A stretch of 64,000 bases of DNA from Streptomyces exfoliatus (GCF_000725545.1 NZ_JNZP01000008.1:62001-126000), one strand, 5' to 3'; counted from the first letter of the stretch, positions 52,785 to 62,273 are shown. The notes: generated by a model not told the origin, from the sequence alone. Made by a program: numbers and translations.

Positions 52785-53861
52785 ATGAACGTCCTGACCG
52801 TCGTCTACTACCTCGCGGGCGCCGCGGGCATCGCCCTGGTCATCACCCGGGTCGTCCGGACCCGCCGCGGCCCCGGTGGGCCCGTCCACGACCGGTACGA
52901 GGTCGCGTTCCTCAACGGAGGGCCCGCCAGGGTCGTCGACACCGCCCTCGCCGCCCTCCAGGCGGACGGCAGGCTCGCCGTCGGCGGCCCCGGGATCGTG
53001 GCCGTCGTCCGCCCCACCGCGCACGACCCGGTGGAGCGCGCCGTGCTCCAGGAGTGCGCCGCCGCCCCGCACGGGGCCCTGCACCACCTGCGGCTCTCCG
53101 TGATGCAGCACCCGGCGGTGCAGGAGATCGGCGACGGCCTCGCGGCGCGCGGGCTCGTCGTCGACCCCGCGACGCGGCGGACCACGGTCCGCTGGTGTGC
53201 CGCCCTCGGCCTCACGGCCCTTCTCCTCTTCCCCGTCTCGGTGCTCCTCACGATGATCGACCTCGCCTCGGACGCGGAGTTCGCGCTCCCCTTCGTCATC
53301 ACGGTGCTGCCGGTGCTGTTCGCCGCGGGCATCACCGGCGCCGTCTGCGGCTCGATCGCCTCCGGGCAGCTCACCGGCGCCGGCCGGAACGCGGTCGCCG
53401 CGTACGGGCGGGCGTACGGCCATCTCGCGGACGCCGGCCATCTCGTGGCCCTGTACGGGCTGCGGGCCCTGCCGGACCCGGTGCTGCGGGAGCAACTCCT
53501 CGCCGCCGCCCGGGTCTACCGGCCGGCGCCCGGACGCGGCAGACGTCCTTCGTCGCACGTCTCCACGCACTCCTCCTCGGGGGCGGCCCTCGGAGCGGCG
53601 GCCGTGTGGTGCGCGTGGGACAGCCCCTCCTACGGCGGAGGCGGGTCGGGCGGTTCCGGTGGTTCCGTTGGTTCCGGTGGTTCCTGTTCCTCCGGGTCCT
53701 GCTCCGGCGGAGGGTCCGCCTGCGGGGGCGGCGGCGGGGGCTGGGGAGGCAGCTCGTGCTCCGGCTCCGGCTCCGGCGGCAGTTCGTGCTCCAGCTCCAG
53801 CGGCAGCTCGTGCTCCAGCTCCAGTTCCAGCGGGAGTTCGTGCTCCAGCTCCAGCGGCTGA
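52785..53861 (+). CDS. TIGR04222 membrane protein with Cys/Ser/Gly-rich tail
   Basis: 358 residues. The ATG at 52785 has AGGAG at 6 bases; another ATG at 52779 overlaps the MNIO stop. An N-terminal membrane segment (VLTVVYYLAGAAGIALVITR) precedes a domain DRYEVAFLNGGPARVVDTAL / AALQADGRLAVGG, the TIGR04222 hallmark, and two further membrane segments (about 140-190). After about residue 260 the tail is SSHVSTHSSSGAALG, VWCAW, then Gly/Ser repeats with seven cysteines (GGSCSSGSCSGG, SACGGGG and four SSCS units). Cotranscription with an MNIO makes the tail a candidate substrate. Confidence 0.85.
   Translation: MNVLTVVYYLAGAAGIALVITRVVRTRRGPGGPVHDRYEVAFLNGGPARVVDTALAALQADGRLAVGGPGIVAVVRPTAHDPVERAVLQECAAAPHGALHHLRLSVMQHPAVQEIGDGLAARGLVVDPATRRTTVRWCAALGLTALLLFPVSVLLTMIDLASDAEFALPFVITVLPVLFAAGITGAVCGSIASGQLTGAGRNAVAAYGRAYGHLADAGHLVALYGLRALPDPVLREQLLAAARVYRPAPGRGRRPSSHVSTHSSSGAALGAAAVWCAWDSPSYGGGGSGGSGGSVGSGGSCSSGSCSGGGSACGGGGGGWGGSSCSGSGSGGSSCSSSSGSSCSSSSSSGSSCSSSSG
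53636..53858 (+). repeat. Low-complexity tandem repeats encoding the Cys/Ser/Gly tail
   Basis: GGTGGTTCC-type and then AGCTCGTGCTCCAGCTCC-type units recur. The four SSCS blocks are nearly identical at the DNA level, so repeat number may vary between strains. Confidence 0.7.
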
Positions 53862-53921
53862 CCGGGCGGCGGCTGACGGATTCGGGTGGCGGGCGCGCCC
53901 CGCCTCCCGTACAACTCGGGG

Positions 53922-54677
53922 ATGATCTGGGTTCCCCTGCTGCTCGTGGCGTGCGCCGTGGCCGGTGTCGGCTGTGCGCGGCTCTGTCGGGCCACGCTGA
54001 CCGCCGCCCGGCCGGGCCTCGGTGGCCTGCCCGCCGGAACCACGCCGGAACTCACCGTCGGCGAGGCGGCCTACCTCGCCGGCGGCCCGCTGCGGGTCAC
54101 CGATCTGACCCTCGTGTCGATGCACCGGGAGCGCCGGCTGCTGCTCGCCCACACCGGGTGGGCCACGGTCGTGGACGTCGCGCACCCGGCGGACGGGGAC
54201 GGCGTGGAGCGGGCCGTGATCGGCGCCATCGGGCCGGGCGGGCAGTCGCCGATTCCCGCCGTACGGCCGGCGGTCGCCGCGGCGGACTGCGTACGCGTCC
54301 TCGCGGAGCGGCTCGTCGAACGGGGGCTCGCCGTGCCGGAGTCGGGCCGCCGGGAGATCGACGCGGGGCTGCGGACGGTACGGGCCGGACTGCTGCTGAG
54401 TCTCGCGCTCGGCACGGTGTCGGCCCTTCTGGTGCCCGCCGCCGAACGGGCCCCGGTCATCGCCGGGTTCACCCTGCCGCTGGTCGCGTCGGGGCTGTGT
54501 CTGCTGATCGGGCGGATCGAGGTCTACCCGTACACCCGCTGGGCGTCCCCCGCCGGGCAGCGGCTGCTCGCGGGACTCTCGCCCACCGACCCGCTGACGG
54601 CCTTCGCGACGCGCGGGCCGGTGGTCCTGGAGCCCGAGCTGCGGGCGGCCCTGGGAGTGGGAAGGGCCCGGAAATGA
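53922..54677 (+). CDS. Second TIGR04222-like membrane protein (no Cys tail)
   Basis: 251 residues from an ATG at 53922; an earlier GTG at 53886 is possible. One N-terminal membrane segment (IWVPLLLVACAVAGVGCARL), a domain with TPELTVGEAAYLAGGPLRVT and LVSMHRERRLLLAHTGWATV (the same pattern as its neighbour), and two C-terminal membrane segments. It shares the TIGR04222-like layout but ends without the repeat tail. It follows 60 bp after its neighbour on the same strand, so it is probably the third gene of the operon. Confidence 0.78.
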   Translation: MIWVPLLLVACAVAGVGCARLCRATLTAARPGLGGLPAGTTPELTVGEAAYLAGGPLRVTDLTLVSMHRERRLLLAHTGWATVVDVAHPADGDGVERAVIGAIGPGGQSPIPAVRPAVAAADCVRVLAERLVERGLAVPESGRREIDAGLRTVRAGLLLSLALGTVSALLVPAAERAPVIAGFTLPLVASGLCLLIGRIEVYPYTRWASPAGQRLLAGLSPTDPLTAFATRGPVVLEPELRAALGVGRARK

Positions 54678-54681
54678 CGCC

Positions 54682-54761
54682 GGTGCGGCGCGCATCACGC
54701 GCGCCGCACCCGGAGCCGGACCCGGTGTCGCTGGAGCGGCAGGCGATGTTCCCGCCTGCCG
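54682..54761 (+). terminator. Double hairpin after the MNIO operon
   Basis: GGTGCGGCGCGC (54682-54693) pairs with GCGCGCCGCACC (54699-54710). A second stem CGGCAGGCG/CGCCTGCCG lies at 54737-54761. Confidence 0.7.
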
Positions 54762-54781
54762 TCTGATCTTCCGGGTCGAGG

Positions 54782-54814
54782 GGTGGCGTGCCCGGCCGGA
54801 GCCGGGCCGCCACC
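54782..54814 (-). terminator. Terminator of hemQ
   Basis: GGTGGC/GCCACC outer (54782-54787, 54809-54814) and CCCGGC/GCCGGG inner (54791-54796, 54801-54806) stems with loop CGGA, just beyond the hemQ stop. Confidence 0.6.
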
Positions 54815-54830
54815 AGGTTTCGCAAGGCCG

Positions 54831-55544
54831 TCAGGCCAGGCCCGCCACCAGCTCGGCGACGCTCTTGCGACGACCGGTGTAGAACGGGACCTCCTCGCGG
54901 ACGTGCATCCGCGCCTCGGAGGCACGCAGGTGACGCATGAGGTCCACGATGCGGTGCAGCTCGTCGGCCTCGAAGGCGAGGAGCCACTCGTAGTCGCCGA
55001 GCGAGAAGGACGCGACCGTGTTGGCGCGCACGTCCGGGTAGCCGCGGGCCATCTTGCCGTGGTCGGCGAGCATCCGGCGGCGGTCCTCGTCCGGCAGCAG
55101 GTACCAGTCGTAGGAGCGCACGAAGGGGTAGACCGAGACGTAGTCGCGGGGGTTCTCGTCGGCCAGGAAGGCCGGGATGTGCGACTTGTTGAACTCGGCG
55201 GGGCGGTGCAGCGCCATGTTCGACCAGACCGGCACGAGGGCGCGGCCCAGGCGGGTACGGCGGAAGAGGTTGTACGCCTCCTGGAGCTCGTCGCTCGTCT
55301 CGGCGTGCCACCAGATCATGACGTCGGCGTCGGCGCGCAGACCGGACAGGTCGTACGTGCCGCGGACGGTGATGTCCTTGGCCGCGAGCTGGTCGAACAG
55401 CTCCTGGACCTCGTCGGCGTAGCCGCTCCGGTCCTCGGGCAGAACATCGCGCAGCTTGAACACGGACCACAGGGTGTAGCGGATGACCTCGTTGAGGTCC
55501 TTCGCCTTCTTACCGGCGTTCGGGATCTTTTCGGGCGCACTCAT
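54831..55544 (-). CDS. hemQ: Coproheme decarboxylase HemQ
   Basis: 237 residues from an ATG at 55544. The chlorite-dismutase fold is shown by [29 protein letters not shown] and the coproheme-pocket stretch [20 protein letters not shown], which holds the redox Tyr, followed by [14 protein letters not shown] with the proximal His. It removes two propionate carboxyls from coproheme with H2O2, the last step of the Gram-positive heme route. hemY lies directly upstream on the same strand (17-bp gap). Confidence 0.93.
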   Translation of the reverse strand: MSAPEKIPNAGKKAKDLNEVIRYTLWSVFKLRDVLPEDRSGYADEVQELFDQLAAKDITVRGTYDLSGLRADADVMIWWHAETSDELQEAYNLFRRTRLGRALVPVWSNMALHRPAEFNKSHIPAFLADENPRDYVSVYPFVRSYDWYLLPDEDRRRMLADHGKMARGYPDVRANTVASFSLGDYEWLLAFEADELHRIVDLMRHLRASEARMHVREEVPFYTGRRKSVAELVAGLA

Positions 55545-55561
55545 ACGCCTATTCTCGCCCG

Positions 55562-57013
55562 TCACAGGGAGTGCCCCGCACCGGGGTCGGTCCTTTTCGA
55601 CGTGGTGATGATCTCGTCGGCCGCCCGATGGGCCGAGGCGACGCACGCGGGGATGCCGACACCGTCGTACGCGGCGCCCGCGACCCGCAGTCCGGGAAGG
55701 GCGGCGACGGCCTCGCGGACCCGCGCGACCCGGTCGAGATGGCCGACGGGGTACTGGGGCAGGCCGCCCGTCCAGCGGGTGACCGTGGTGGCCACGGGGC
55801 GGACGGCGAGCCCGGTGGCGGCGGCGAGGTCCTTCAGGGAGGCGGCGACGAGGTCGGCGTCCTCGCGGTGGACCTGCTCCTCCTCGCCGTGGCGGCCGAC
55901 GGAGGTGCGCAGCACGAACAGGTCGGGGGCGCCGTCGGCGACCCAGCCCCACTTCTGCGAGGAGAAGGTGGAGGCCTTGATCGTGTGCCCGTCGACGGGC
56001 GGCACGAGGAACCCGGAGCCCGGCAGGGCGGGCATGTCGGAGCGGCGGAAGGCGAGGGTGACCAGGGCCATGGAGGCGTACGCGACCGTGTCGAGCTCCG
56101 CGGACGCGGCGGGCGCGTGCGGGGCGAGGAGCGCCGCCGCGGGTCCCGCGGGGGTGGCGAGGACGACGGCGTCGGCGGTGAGGACCCGGTCGCCGCTCAC
56201 CACCTGCCAGCCGGTGGGGCCGGTGCGGCGCAGTTCCGTCACGGGGGCGTCGGTCAGGATCGTGCCGCCCGCGGTACGGATCGCGTCGGCGACCGCACCG
56301 GGCAGGGTGCCGACGCCGCCGTCGATGCCGAGGAAGACGGAGCCGCCGAGGCCGGTGGCGGCGCCCGCCGTGTCGGCGGGGACGGTCGCCCCGGCCTGCT
56401 GGACGGCGCGGACGGCGGCGGTGAGCGTGGGGTGGCGGCGGGCGGCCTCGAAGAGGGCGGGAACGGCGGCCCGCATCGAGATGCGGTAGGCGTCACCGGC
56501 GTACACCCCGCCGAGGAGGGGCTCCACGAGCCGGTCGACGACCTCGTGGCCCATGCGGTCGGCGACGTACGCGCCGATGGCGATGTCCTCGCCGATGTCG
56601 GCCGGGGGCAGCTCGCCGTCGCGGCCGATGCGGCGCACGCCCTCCTCTGAGAGGAGCCCGGCGACCGCGTGGGCGTCGGCCGGGACGCCCATGACGTGCC
56701 CCTTGGGCATGGGGACGAGTGAGCCCCTGGACCAGACGGACGCGGTGGTCGTGACGGGCGCCTGGAGCCGGTCGCCGAGGCCGACGGCCCTGGCGAGGGC
56801 GACCGCCTCGGGGCGGCGGGCGAGCAGCGACTCGGCGCCGAGGTCGACGGGTGCGCCCGCGATCTCCCCTGCGAGGAGCTTGCCGCCGAGCCGGGGTCCC
56901 GCTTCGAGGAGGGTCACCCGGTGGCCGGCGAGCGCCAGCCGGTGGGCGGCCGCGAGCCCGGCGATCCCGCCTCCGGCGACGACGACATGGGGTCCCGTGG
57001 TGTCCGCGTTCAT
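55562..57013 (-). CDS. hemY: Coproporphyrinogen III oxidase HemY (protoporphyrinogen oxidase family)
   Basis: 483 residues, ATG start. The FAD dinucleotide motif [20 protein letters not shown] and [20 protein letters not shown] open the protein; C-terminal FAD segment [20 protein letters not shown]. In the coproporphyrin-dependent route it oxidises coproporphyrinogen III to coproporphyrin III. It is cotranscribed with hemQ. It is divergent from the DUF4349 gene. Confidence 0.92.
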   Translation of the reverse strand: MNADTTGPHVVVAGGGIAGLAAAHRLALAGHRVTLLEAGPRLGGKLLAGEIAGAPVDLGAESLLARRPEAVALARAVGLGDRLQAPVTTTASVWSRGSLVPMPKGHVMGVPADAHAVAGLLSEEGVRRIGRDGELPPADIGEDIAIGAYVADRMGHEVVDRLVEPLLGGVYAGDAYRISMRAAVPALFEAARRHPTLTAAVRAVQQAGATVPADTAGAATGLGGSVFLGIDGGVGTLPGAVADAIRTAGGTILTDAPVTELRRTGPTGWQVVSGDRVLTADAVVLATPAGPAAALLAPHAPAASAELDTVAYASMALVTLAFRRSDMPALPGSGFLVPPVDGHTIKASTFSSQKWGWVADGAPDLFVLRTSVGRHGEEEQVHREDADLVAASLKDLAAATGLAVRPVATTVTRWTGGLPQYPVGHLDRVARVREAVAALPGLRVAGAAYDGVGIPACVASAHRAADEIITTSKRTDPGAGHSL

Positions 57014-57151
57014 GGGACCACTCTCTCAAATCGCCCGCGCCTCCCGTTTCGAGGCCTGACCGTGACCGCATCGCTACCGCCGGACGGCAACCCGCCCGGG
57101 GGCCCGTTCGTCGAAGGAGCGACACTCACCACCACCCCTGGGGGGGACGCG

Positions 57152-58168
57152 ATGCGAAACGCACGAACGCCGGCGAGAACGCGGGCCGCGGCGGCCGCGG
57201 CACTGCTGACGGCCGCACTGGTCCTGACCGGCTGCGGCGCCGGAGGCGCGGACGCGGGCTCGGGGAAGTCCGGCCTGAGCGCGGCGGGGCCCGCCGACGC
57301 GGACAAGGGCGGCATGGCGGAGGCCCCGGGCCAGGGCGCCGCCGACGGTTCCTCGGGGAGCGAGCAGGCCGGGTCGCAGTCGAAGGCCCCCGCACAGCAG
57401 CAGCACGTCATCCGTACCGCCTCCCTCACCGTGGAGGTCGGCGACGTCACGAAGGCCCTGGCCACGGCCCGCCGGGTGGCGGCGACGGCGGGCGGGCGCG
57501 TGGAGAACGAGACGACGGAACGGGTCGACGATCACCACGTCACCTCCCACCTCGTGCTGCGGGTGCCGCAGGAGCGGTACGACTCCGTCCTGAACGACCT
57601 CGCGGGGACCGGGAAGCTGCTCGCCCGCAAGGCGGACGCCAAGGACGTCACCGAGCAGGTGGTGGACGTGGAGAGCCGGATCGCCACCCAGCGCGCGAGC
57701 GTGGCGCGGGTGCGGGCGCTGATGCAGCGGGCGGAGAAGCTGGCCGACATCGTGACCCTGGAGGGCGAGCTGAGCCGTCGTCAGGCGGATCTGGAGGCGC
57801 TGCTCGCCCAGCAGTCCTCGCTGAAGGACAAGACGTCCCTGGCGACGATCACCCTCGAACTGACGCAGAAGGAGAAGCCGCTCGCCGAGGAGAAGCCCGA
57901 GGACGGCCGTCCCGGTTTCGGCGACGCCCTGAGCGGCGGGTGGAACGCGCTGGTCGGCGCGGTGGCCTGGATCGGCGTGGTCCTGGCGGCCCTGGCCCCG
58001 TGGCTCGCGGTGGCGTTGATCGGCTACGTGCTCTGGGCCCGTCTCATCCGCCCGCGCCGCGCGGCCGGCACCGTCCGGACGACGGCCGCGTCCGACCTGC
58101 CGGCCGTCGCCCGCAACGCCGCAGGGGCTCCCACGGCTTCCGAGCCCACGGAGACCCCCGAGAAGTAG
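57152..58168 (+). CDS. DUF4349 lipoprotein with C-terminal membrane segment
   Basis: 338 residues from an ATG at 57152. The lipobox is LVLTGC (Cys near 28). After an Ala/Gly/Ser linker the DUF4349 domain follows: VIRTASLTVEVGDVTKALAT, then VPQERYDSVLNDLAGTGKLL and the coiled-coil (VVDVESRIATQRASVARVRA to LEALLAQQSSLKDKTSLATI). A membrane segment (WIGVVLAALAPWLAVALIGYVLWARLI region) and a cytoplasmic tail end it. The role is unknown; the helical part suggests a cell-envelope scaffold. Confidence 0.87.
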   Translation: MRNARTPARTRAAAAAALLTAALVLTGCGAGGADAGSGKSGLSAAGPADADKGGMAEAPGQGAADGSSGSEQAGSQSKAPAQQQHVIRTASLTVEVGDVTKALATARRVAATAGGRVENETTERVDDHHVTSHLVLRVPQERYDSVLNDLAGTGKLLARKADAKDVTEQVVDVESRIATQRASVARVRALMQRAEKLADIVTLEGELSRRQADLEALLAQQSSLKDKTSLATITLELTQKEKPLAEEKPEDGRPGFGDALSGGWNALVGAVAWIGVVLAALAPWLAVALIGYVLWARLIRPRRAAGTVRTTAASDLPAVARNAAGAPTASEPTETPEK

Positions 58169-58171
58169 TTT
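58166..58171 (+). promoter_or_regulatory. -10 element for a leaderless start
   Basis: TAGTTT, which includes the stop codon of the DUF4349 gene, lies 6 bases before the ATG at 58178. Confidence 0.4.
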
Positions 58172-58177
58172 CTTCTC

Positions 58178-59551
58178 ATGAGCGAACGACTGGTGGTCAT
58201 CGGTGGCGACGCGGCGGGGATGTCCGCCGCGTCGCAGGCGCGCAGGCTCAAGGGCCCCGAGGAGTTGGAGATCGTCGCCTTCGAGCGCGGTCACTTCTCC
58301 TCGTACTCGGCCTGTGGCATCCCGTACTGGGTCGGTGGCGACGTCTCCGCCCTCGACGAGCTGATCGCCCGTTCCCCCGGTGAGCACCGGGAGCGTGCGA
58401 TCGATCTGCGGATGCGGACGGAGGTGACGGCGATCGACGTGCCCGGTCAGCGGGTCCGTGCGCGGGATCTGGAGGCGGGTACGGAGGCCTGGACGGGTTT
58501 CGACAAGCTGGTGATCGCGACGGGGGCGCGGCCGAAGCGCCCGGCGCTGCCGGGGATCGACGCGCCGGGGGTGCACGGGGTGCAGACCCTGGACGACGGG
58601 CAGGCGCTGCTCGACACGCTCGACCGGACTCCGGGGCGGCGGGCGGTCGTGGTCGGCGCGGGTTACATCGGCGTGGAGATGGCGGAGGCGCTGCTCGGCC
58701 GGGGCTACGAGGTGACGGTCCTGCACCGGGGCGAGCAGCCGATGGCGACGCTGGACCCGGACATGGGCCGTCTGGTGCACCGGGCGATGGACGGCCTGGG
58801 GATCACGACGGTCGCCTCCGCGGAGGTCACGAAGATCCTGACCGGGGAGGACGGCCGGGTCCTTGCGGTGGCGACGGAGGACGCCGAGTATCCGGCGGAC
58901 GTGGTGGTCCTCGGTATGGGTGTGGTGCCGGAGACCTCGCTCGCGCGGGCGGCGGGGCTGCCGCTCGGGGCGCACGGCGGACTGCTCACGGATCTGGCGA
59001 TGCGGGTCAGGGGGCAGGGGAACATCTGGGCGGGCGGCGACTGCGTGGAGGTCCTGGACCTGGTCTCGGGCCGGGAGCGGTACGTGCCGCTGGGGACGCA
59101 CGCGAACAAGCACGGCCAGGTCATCGGCACGAACGTGGGCGGTGACTACGCGACGTTCCCGGGGGTGGTGGGGACGGCGGTGTCGAAGGTGTGCGACCTG
59201 GAGATCGCGCGGACGGGCCTGCGGGAGAAGGACGCCCGGGAGGTGGGGCTGCGGTACGTGACGGTGACGATCGAGTCGACGAGCCGGGCGGGGTACTACC
59301 CGGGGGCCGCGCCGATGACGGTGAAGATGCTGGCCGAGCGGCGTACGGGACGGCTGCTGGGGGTGCAGATCGTGGGCCGTGAGGGCGCGGCGAAGCGGGT
59401 GGACATCGCGGCGGTGGCGCTGACGGCGGGGATGACGGTGGACGCGATGACGGCCCTGGACCTGGGGTACGCGCCGCCGTTCTCGCCGGTGTGGGACCCG
59501 GTCCTGGTCGCGGCGCGGAAGGCGACGGCGGCCGTTCGGGCGGCGGGATGA
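58178..59551 (+). CDS. CoA-disulfide reductase-like FAD-dependent oxidoreductase
   Basis: 457 residues, ATG start, apparently leaderless. FAD motif VVIGGDAAGMSAASQARRLK, the redox Cys46 in SSYSACGIPYWVGGD, NAD motif VVVGAGYIGVEMAEALLGRG and IWAGGDCVEV. The C-terminal dimerisation domain (GTAVSKVCDLEIARTGLREK and MLAERRTGRLLGVQIVGREG) completes the family. The single SxxxCG Cys marks the CoA-disulfide reductase/NADH oxidase group. There are no fused rhodanese domains. Confidence 0.9.
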   Translation: MSERLVVIGGDAAGMSAASQARRLKGPEELEIVAFERGHFSSYSACGIPYWVGGDVSALDELIARSPGEHRERAIDLRMRTEVTAIDVPGQRVRARDLEAGTEAWTGFDKLVIATGARPKRPALPGIDAPGVHGVQTLDDGQALLDTLDRTPGRRAVVVGAGYIGVEMAEALLGRGYEVTVLHRGEQPMATLDPDMGRLVHRAMDGLGITTVASAEVTKILTGEDGRVLAVATEDAEYPADVVVLGMGVVPETSLARAAGLPLGAHGGLLTDLAMRVRGQGNIWAGGDCVEVLDLVSGRERYVPLGTHANKHGQVIGTNVGGDYATFPGVVGTAVSKVCDLEIARTGLREKDAREVGLRYVTVTIESTSRAGYYPGAAPMTVKMLAERRTGRLLGVQIVGREGAAKRVDIAAVALTAGMTVDAMTALDLGYAPPFSPVWDPVLVAARKATAAVRAAG

Positions 59552-59617
59552 CCCGAGCGGCGGCGTGACGGGTGGTGACGATTTGCACGTTCCTCGTCAC
59601 CGTGAGTGTCTGGTCAC

Positions 59618-60115
59618 ATGATCAGACACACCGCGCGTGCGCTCTGCGCCGCCTCCCTCGTCATCGCCCCGCTCGCCCTGTCCGCAGCCCCCGCGCACGC
59701 GGTGACCTCCTGCAGCGTCAACGGGATCCCGCGGTCGGGACCGGTCGTGAACGGCACACCGGGCAGCGACTACATCGTGTGTTCGTCGGTCGACCCCGGC
59801 CACCAGGTCAACGGTCTCGGCGGCAACGACTACATCGTCCTGACCGGCCCGACCGCCGGCACCGTCACCGGCGGCCTGGGCCGCGACTACATCACGTCGC
59901 GCTCGAACGTCGTGGTCAGCGGTGTCATCGCGGGCAACGAGGAGTCGGACTACCTCGTCGTCGACGGCCTGCTCACCTCGAGCGGCGCCGTCCGCGGCAA
60001 CGCCGGCAACGACTACCTCAGGGTCAACGTCAACAACGGCACCGCCAACGGCGGCGACGGCTTCGACGCCTGCCAGGTGAACACGGGCAACCCGCCGGTC
60101 AACTGCGAGTACTGA
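59618..60115 (+). CDS. Secreted RTX-like repeat protein
   Basis: 165 residues if started at the ATG at 59618 (a GTG at 59606 is possible). The signal peptide ends APAHA. The mature protein is repeats of GxxGxDYI type: GTPGSDYIVCSS, GLGGNDYIVLTG, GGLGRDYITSRS, GNEESDYLVVDG, GNAGNDYLRVNV and GGDGFDACQV, a calcium-binding beta-roll-like array. There are two cysteine pairs at the ends. The role outside the cell is unknown. It converges with hemE. Confidence 0.8.
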   Translation: MIRHTARALCAASLVIAPLALSAAPAHAVTSCSVNGIPRSGPVVNGTPGSDYIVCSSVDPGHQVNGLGGNDYIVLTGPTAGTVTGGLGRDYITSRSNVVVSGVIAGNEESDYLVVDGLLTSSGAVRGNAGNDYLRVNVNNGTANGGDGFDACQVNTGNPPVNCEY

Positions 60116-60143
60116 CCTCGCCCGCCGCGCACGCGGACGGCTC

Positions 60144-61220
60144 TCAGACGGCCGTCCGCGTGTGCACGTACTCGACGAGGCGGCTCAGGGCGTCCGGGTC
60201 CATCGCCGGCATGACGCCGTGGCCCAGGTTGAAGACGTGCCCCTCGAGATCGCGCGCGGCGGCCAGGACCTCGTCCGTCTTGGCCTCCACGACCTCCCGC
60301 GAGGCGAAGAGCACGGCGGGGTCCAGGTTGCCCTGGAGCGCCTTGCCGGGGCCGACGCGGCGGGCGGCCTCGTCGAGCGGGACGCGCCAGTCGACGCCGA
60401 CGACGTCCGCGCCGGCCTCGCCCATGAGGCCGAGCAGCTCGCCCGTACCCACGCCGAAGTGGATGCGCGGGACGCCGTAGCCCGCGACGGCGTCGAAGAC
60501 CTTCACGGAGGCCGGCATCACCGAGCGGCGGTAGTCGGCGGGGGCGAGGGCGCCGACCCAGGAGTCGAAGAGCTGGACGGCGGAGGCGCCGGCCTCGATC
60601 TGGACCTTGAGGAAGGCCGAGGTGATCTCGGCGAGGCGGTCGAGCAGGTCGGCCCAGAGCTGCGGGTCGCCGTACATGAGCGCCTTGGTGTGCTCGTGGC
60701 TGCGCGAGGGGCCGCCCTCGACGAGGTAGCTCGCGAGGGTGAAGGGCGCGCCCGCGAAGCCGATGAGCGGGGTCTCGCCGAGCTCCTCGGTGAGCATGCC
60801 GATGGCCTCGGTGACGTAGTGGACGTCCTCGGGGGTCAGGTCGCGCAGCCGGGCCAGGTCGGCGCGGGTGCGGATCGGGTCGGCGACGACCGGGCCGACG
60901 CCGGGCTTGATGTCGAGGTCGATCCCGATGGCCTTGAGGGGGACGACGATGTCGCTGAAGTAGATGGCGGCGTCGACCTTGTGGCGCCGTACCGGCTGGA
61001 GCGTGATCTCCTTGACCAGCTCGGGGCGCATGCACGACTCGAGCATGGGGATGCCCTCGCGGACCTTCAGGTACTCGGGGAGGGAGCGCCCGGCCTGCCG
61101 CATGAACCAGACGGGCGTGTGCGGCACCGGCTCGCGCCTGCATGCCTTGAGGAACGCGGAGTCGTACGTCCGCGACTGCTGCTTCGTCTGCTGGCCCTGC
61201 GGGCGGTCATTGGCACTCAC
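60144..61220 (-). CDS. hemE: Uroporphyrinogen decarboxylase HemE
   Basis: 358 residues from a GTG at 61220. Signatures: [20 protein letters not shown], then [37 protein letters not shown] and [20 protein letters not shown]. It converts uroporphyrinogen III to coproporphyrinogen III, the substrate for HemY nearby. A -10-like AAGATT near the start suggests a leaderless or short-leader transcript, divergent from the DUF3000 gene. Confidence 0.94.
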   Translation of the reverse strand: MSANDRPQGQQTKQQSRTYDSAFLKACRREPVPHTPVWFMRQAGRSLPEYLKVREGIPMLESCMRPELVKEITLQPVRRHKVDAAIYFSDIVVPLKAIGIDLDIKPGVGPVVADPIRTRADLARLRDLTPEDVHYVTEAIGMLTEELGETPLIGFAGAPFTLASYLVEGGPSRSHEHTKALMYGDPQLWADLLDRLAEITSAFLKVQIEAGASAVQLFDSWVGALAPADYRRSVMPASVKVFDAVAGYGVPRIHFGVGTGELLGLMGEAGADVVGVDWRVPLDEAARRVGPGKALQGNLDPAVLFASREVVEAKTDEVLAAARDLEGHVFNLGHGVMPAMDPDALSRLVEYVHTRTAV

Positions 61221-61298
61221 GCCCAGAATCTTCGCATGTGGCGGGAAGCCGCTCGTCCGGGCCGGGTGTCCCTCCCTGCGCGAAGGCCCCGTTCCGCC

Positions 61299-61304
61299 TA
61301 CTCT
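61299..61304 (+). promoter_or_regulatory. -10 element for a leaderless start
   Basis: TACTCT lies 7 bases before the ATG at 61312, with no Shine-Dalgarno. Confidence 0.45.
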
Positions 61305-61311
61305 TCCCCGC

Positions 61312-62013
61312 ATGGCTGCGGCTCAGGGACATTTTTCCGATCATTCCGACGGCGATCGAGGGACGGACGAAACGGCGGACAGTACGGAGTCGAACCCGGT
61401 GCCACCGGCGTTCCGGCGGGCGGTCGAGGCGTTGCGCTCGGCGCGGTTGCGGCCCGAGATCGAGATCGATCCGACGAGGCCCCCGCAGCGCCTCGCCCCG
61501 TACGCGTACGCGGTGGAGGCGGCCGTCGTGGACGGTGAGGAGGACCTGGCGGACGGCCGTCTCGTGCTGCTGCACGATCCGGACGGTCACGAGGCCTGGA
61601 AGGGCACGTTCCGGCTCGTGACGCTGGTGAGGGCGGAGCTGGAGCCGGAGATGGCGGCGGATCCGCTGCTGCCGGAGGTCTGCTGGTCCTGGCTGACCGG
61701 GGCGATGGAGGCGCGGGGGCTCGCGTACGGGGAGGCGAGCGGGACCGTCACGATGGCGGGCTCGCACTACTTCGGCGGGCTCGCGGACCGCAGGCCGGCG
61801 ACCCAGATCGAGATCCGGGCGTCCTGGACACCGCGTGAGGGTCTGGGCGGGGTGCCGGACACGGGGGCGCATCTGGCGGCCTGGTGCGATCTGCTCTGCC
61901 AGATCGCGGGGCTGCCGCCCGCGCCGGCCGAGCCGACGGCGGGAGCGGCCGGCACGGTGTCCGGTGCGGGGATCGTCTCGTTGCCTCAGCGGCGGGGGCC
62001 CCAGCAGCCCTGA
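61312..62013 (+). CDS. DUF3000 protein
   Basis: 233 residues from an apparently leaderless ATG at 61312. Typical stretches: [69 protein letters not shown] and [20 protein letters not shown]. The family is actinobacterial and conserved beside hemE, which is the case here. The function is unknown; a link to heme metabolism is only by position. Confidence 0.87.
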   Translation: MAAAQGHFSDHSDGDRGTDETADSTESNPVPPAFRRAVEALRSARLRPEIEIDPTRPPQRLAPYAYAVEAAVVDGEEDLADGRLVLLHDPDGHEAWKGTFRLVTLVRAELEPEMAADPLLPEVCWSWLTGAMEARGLAYGEASGTVTMAGSHYFGGLADRRPATQIEIRASWTPREGLGGVPDTGAHLAAWCDLLCQIAGLPPAPAEPTAGAAGTVSGAGIVSLPQRRGPQQP

Positions 62014-62099
62014 GGGACGAGATCAGGCCACTTCCGCGGGGTCCGAACGGGGCTCCGACGCTCGCTCGCAGGGGTGACGGAGCGGGGGCCACTCGTAGG

Positions 62100-62165
62100 A
62101 TGATCGATCACGCGTCCGAATTGCCCTAATTGTTACTCACCAAATCGTGATCTTTCCCTAAAGGC
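62100..62165 (+). promoter_or_regulatory. AT-rich patch upstream of the LuxR-type gene
   Basis: The stretch around 62116-62160 is the most AT-rich in this part of the window (AATTGCCCTAATTGTTACTC and following) and is the likely promoter. No exact hexamers can be fixed by eye. Confidence 0.35.
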
Positions 62166-62273
62166 GGGCGGCCCAGCTGCCGAAGGAGTCAGTGACCCCT
62201 TCTCAGCACGGGTTCGCCCCCGGCTTCTTCCCCGAGCCGGCTCCGTCCCGCACCCTTCCCCCCAGGAGGCCTG

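Noticed and set aside
53636..53858. CRISPR-like array
   Set aside because: The repeats are coding, in frame, short and without unique spacers.
51240..54830. A free small RiPP precursor gene near the MNIO
   Set aside because: I looked on both strands of the gaps (51240-51321, 53862-53921, 54678-54830) and found only hairpins and no short Cys-containing frame with a ribosome site.
54678..54830. Small gene between the MNIO operon and hemQ
   Set aside because: Both strands show only three stacked hairpins, best read as terminators.
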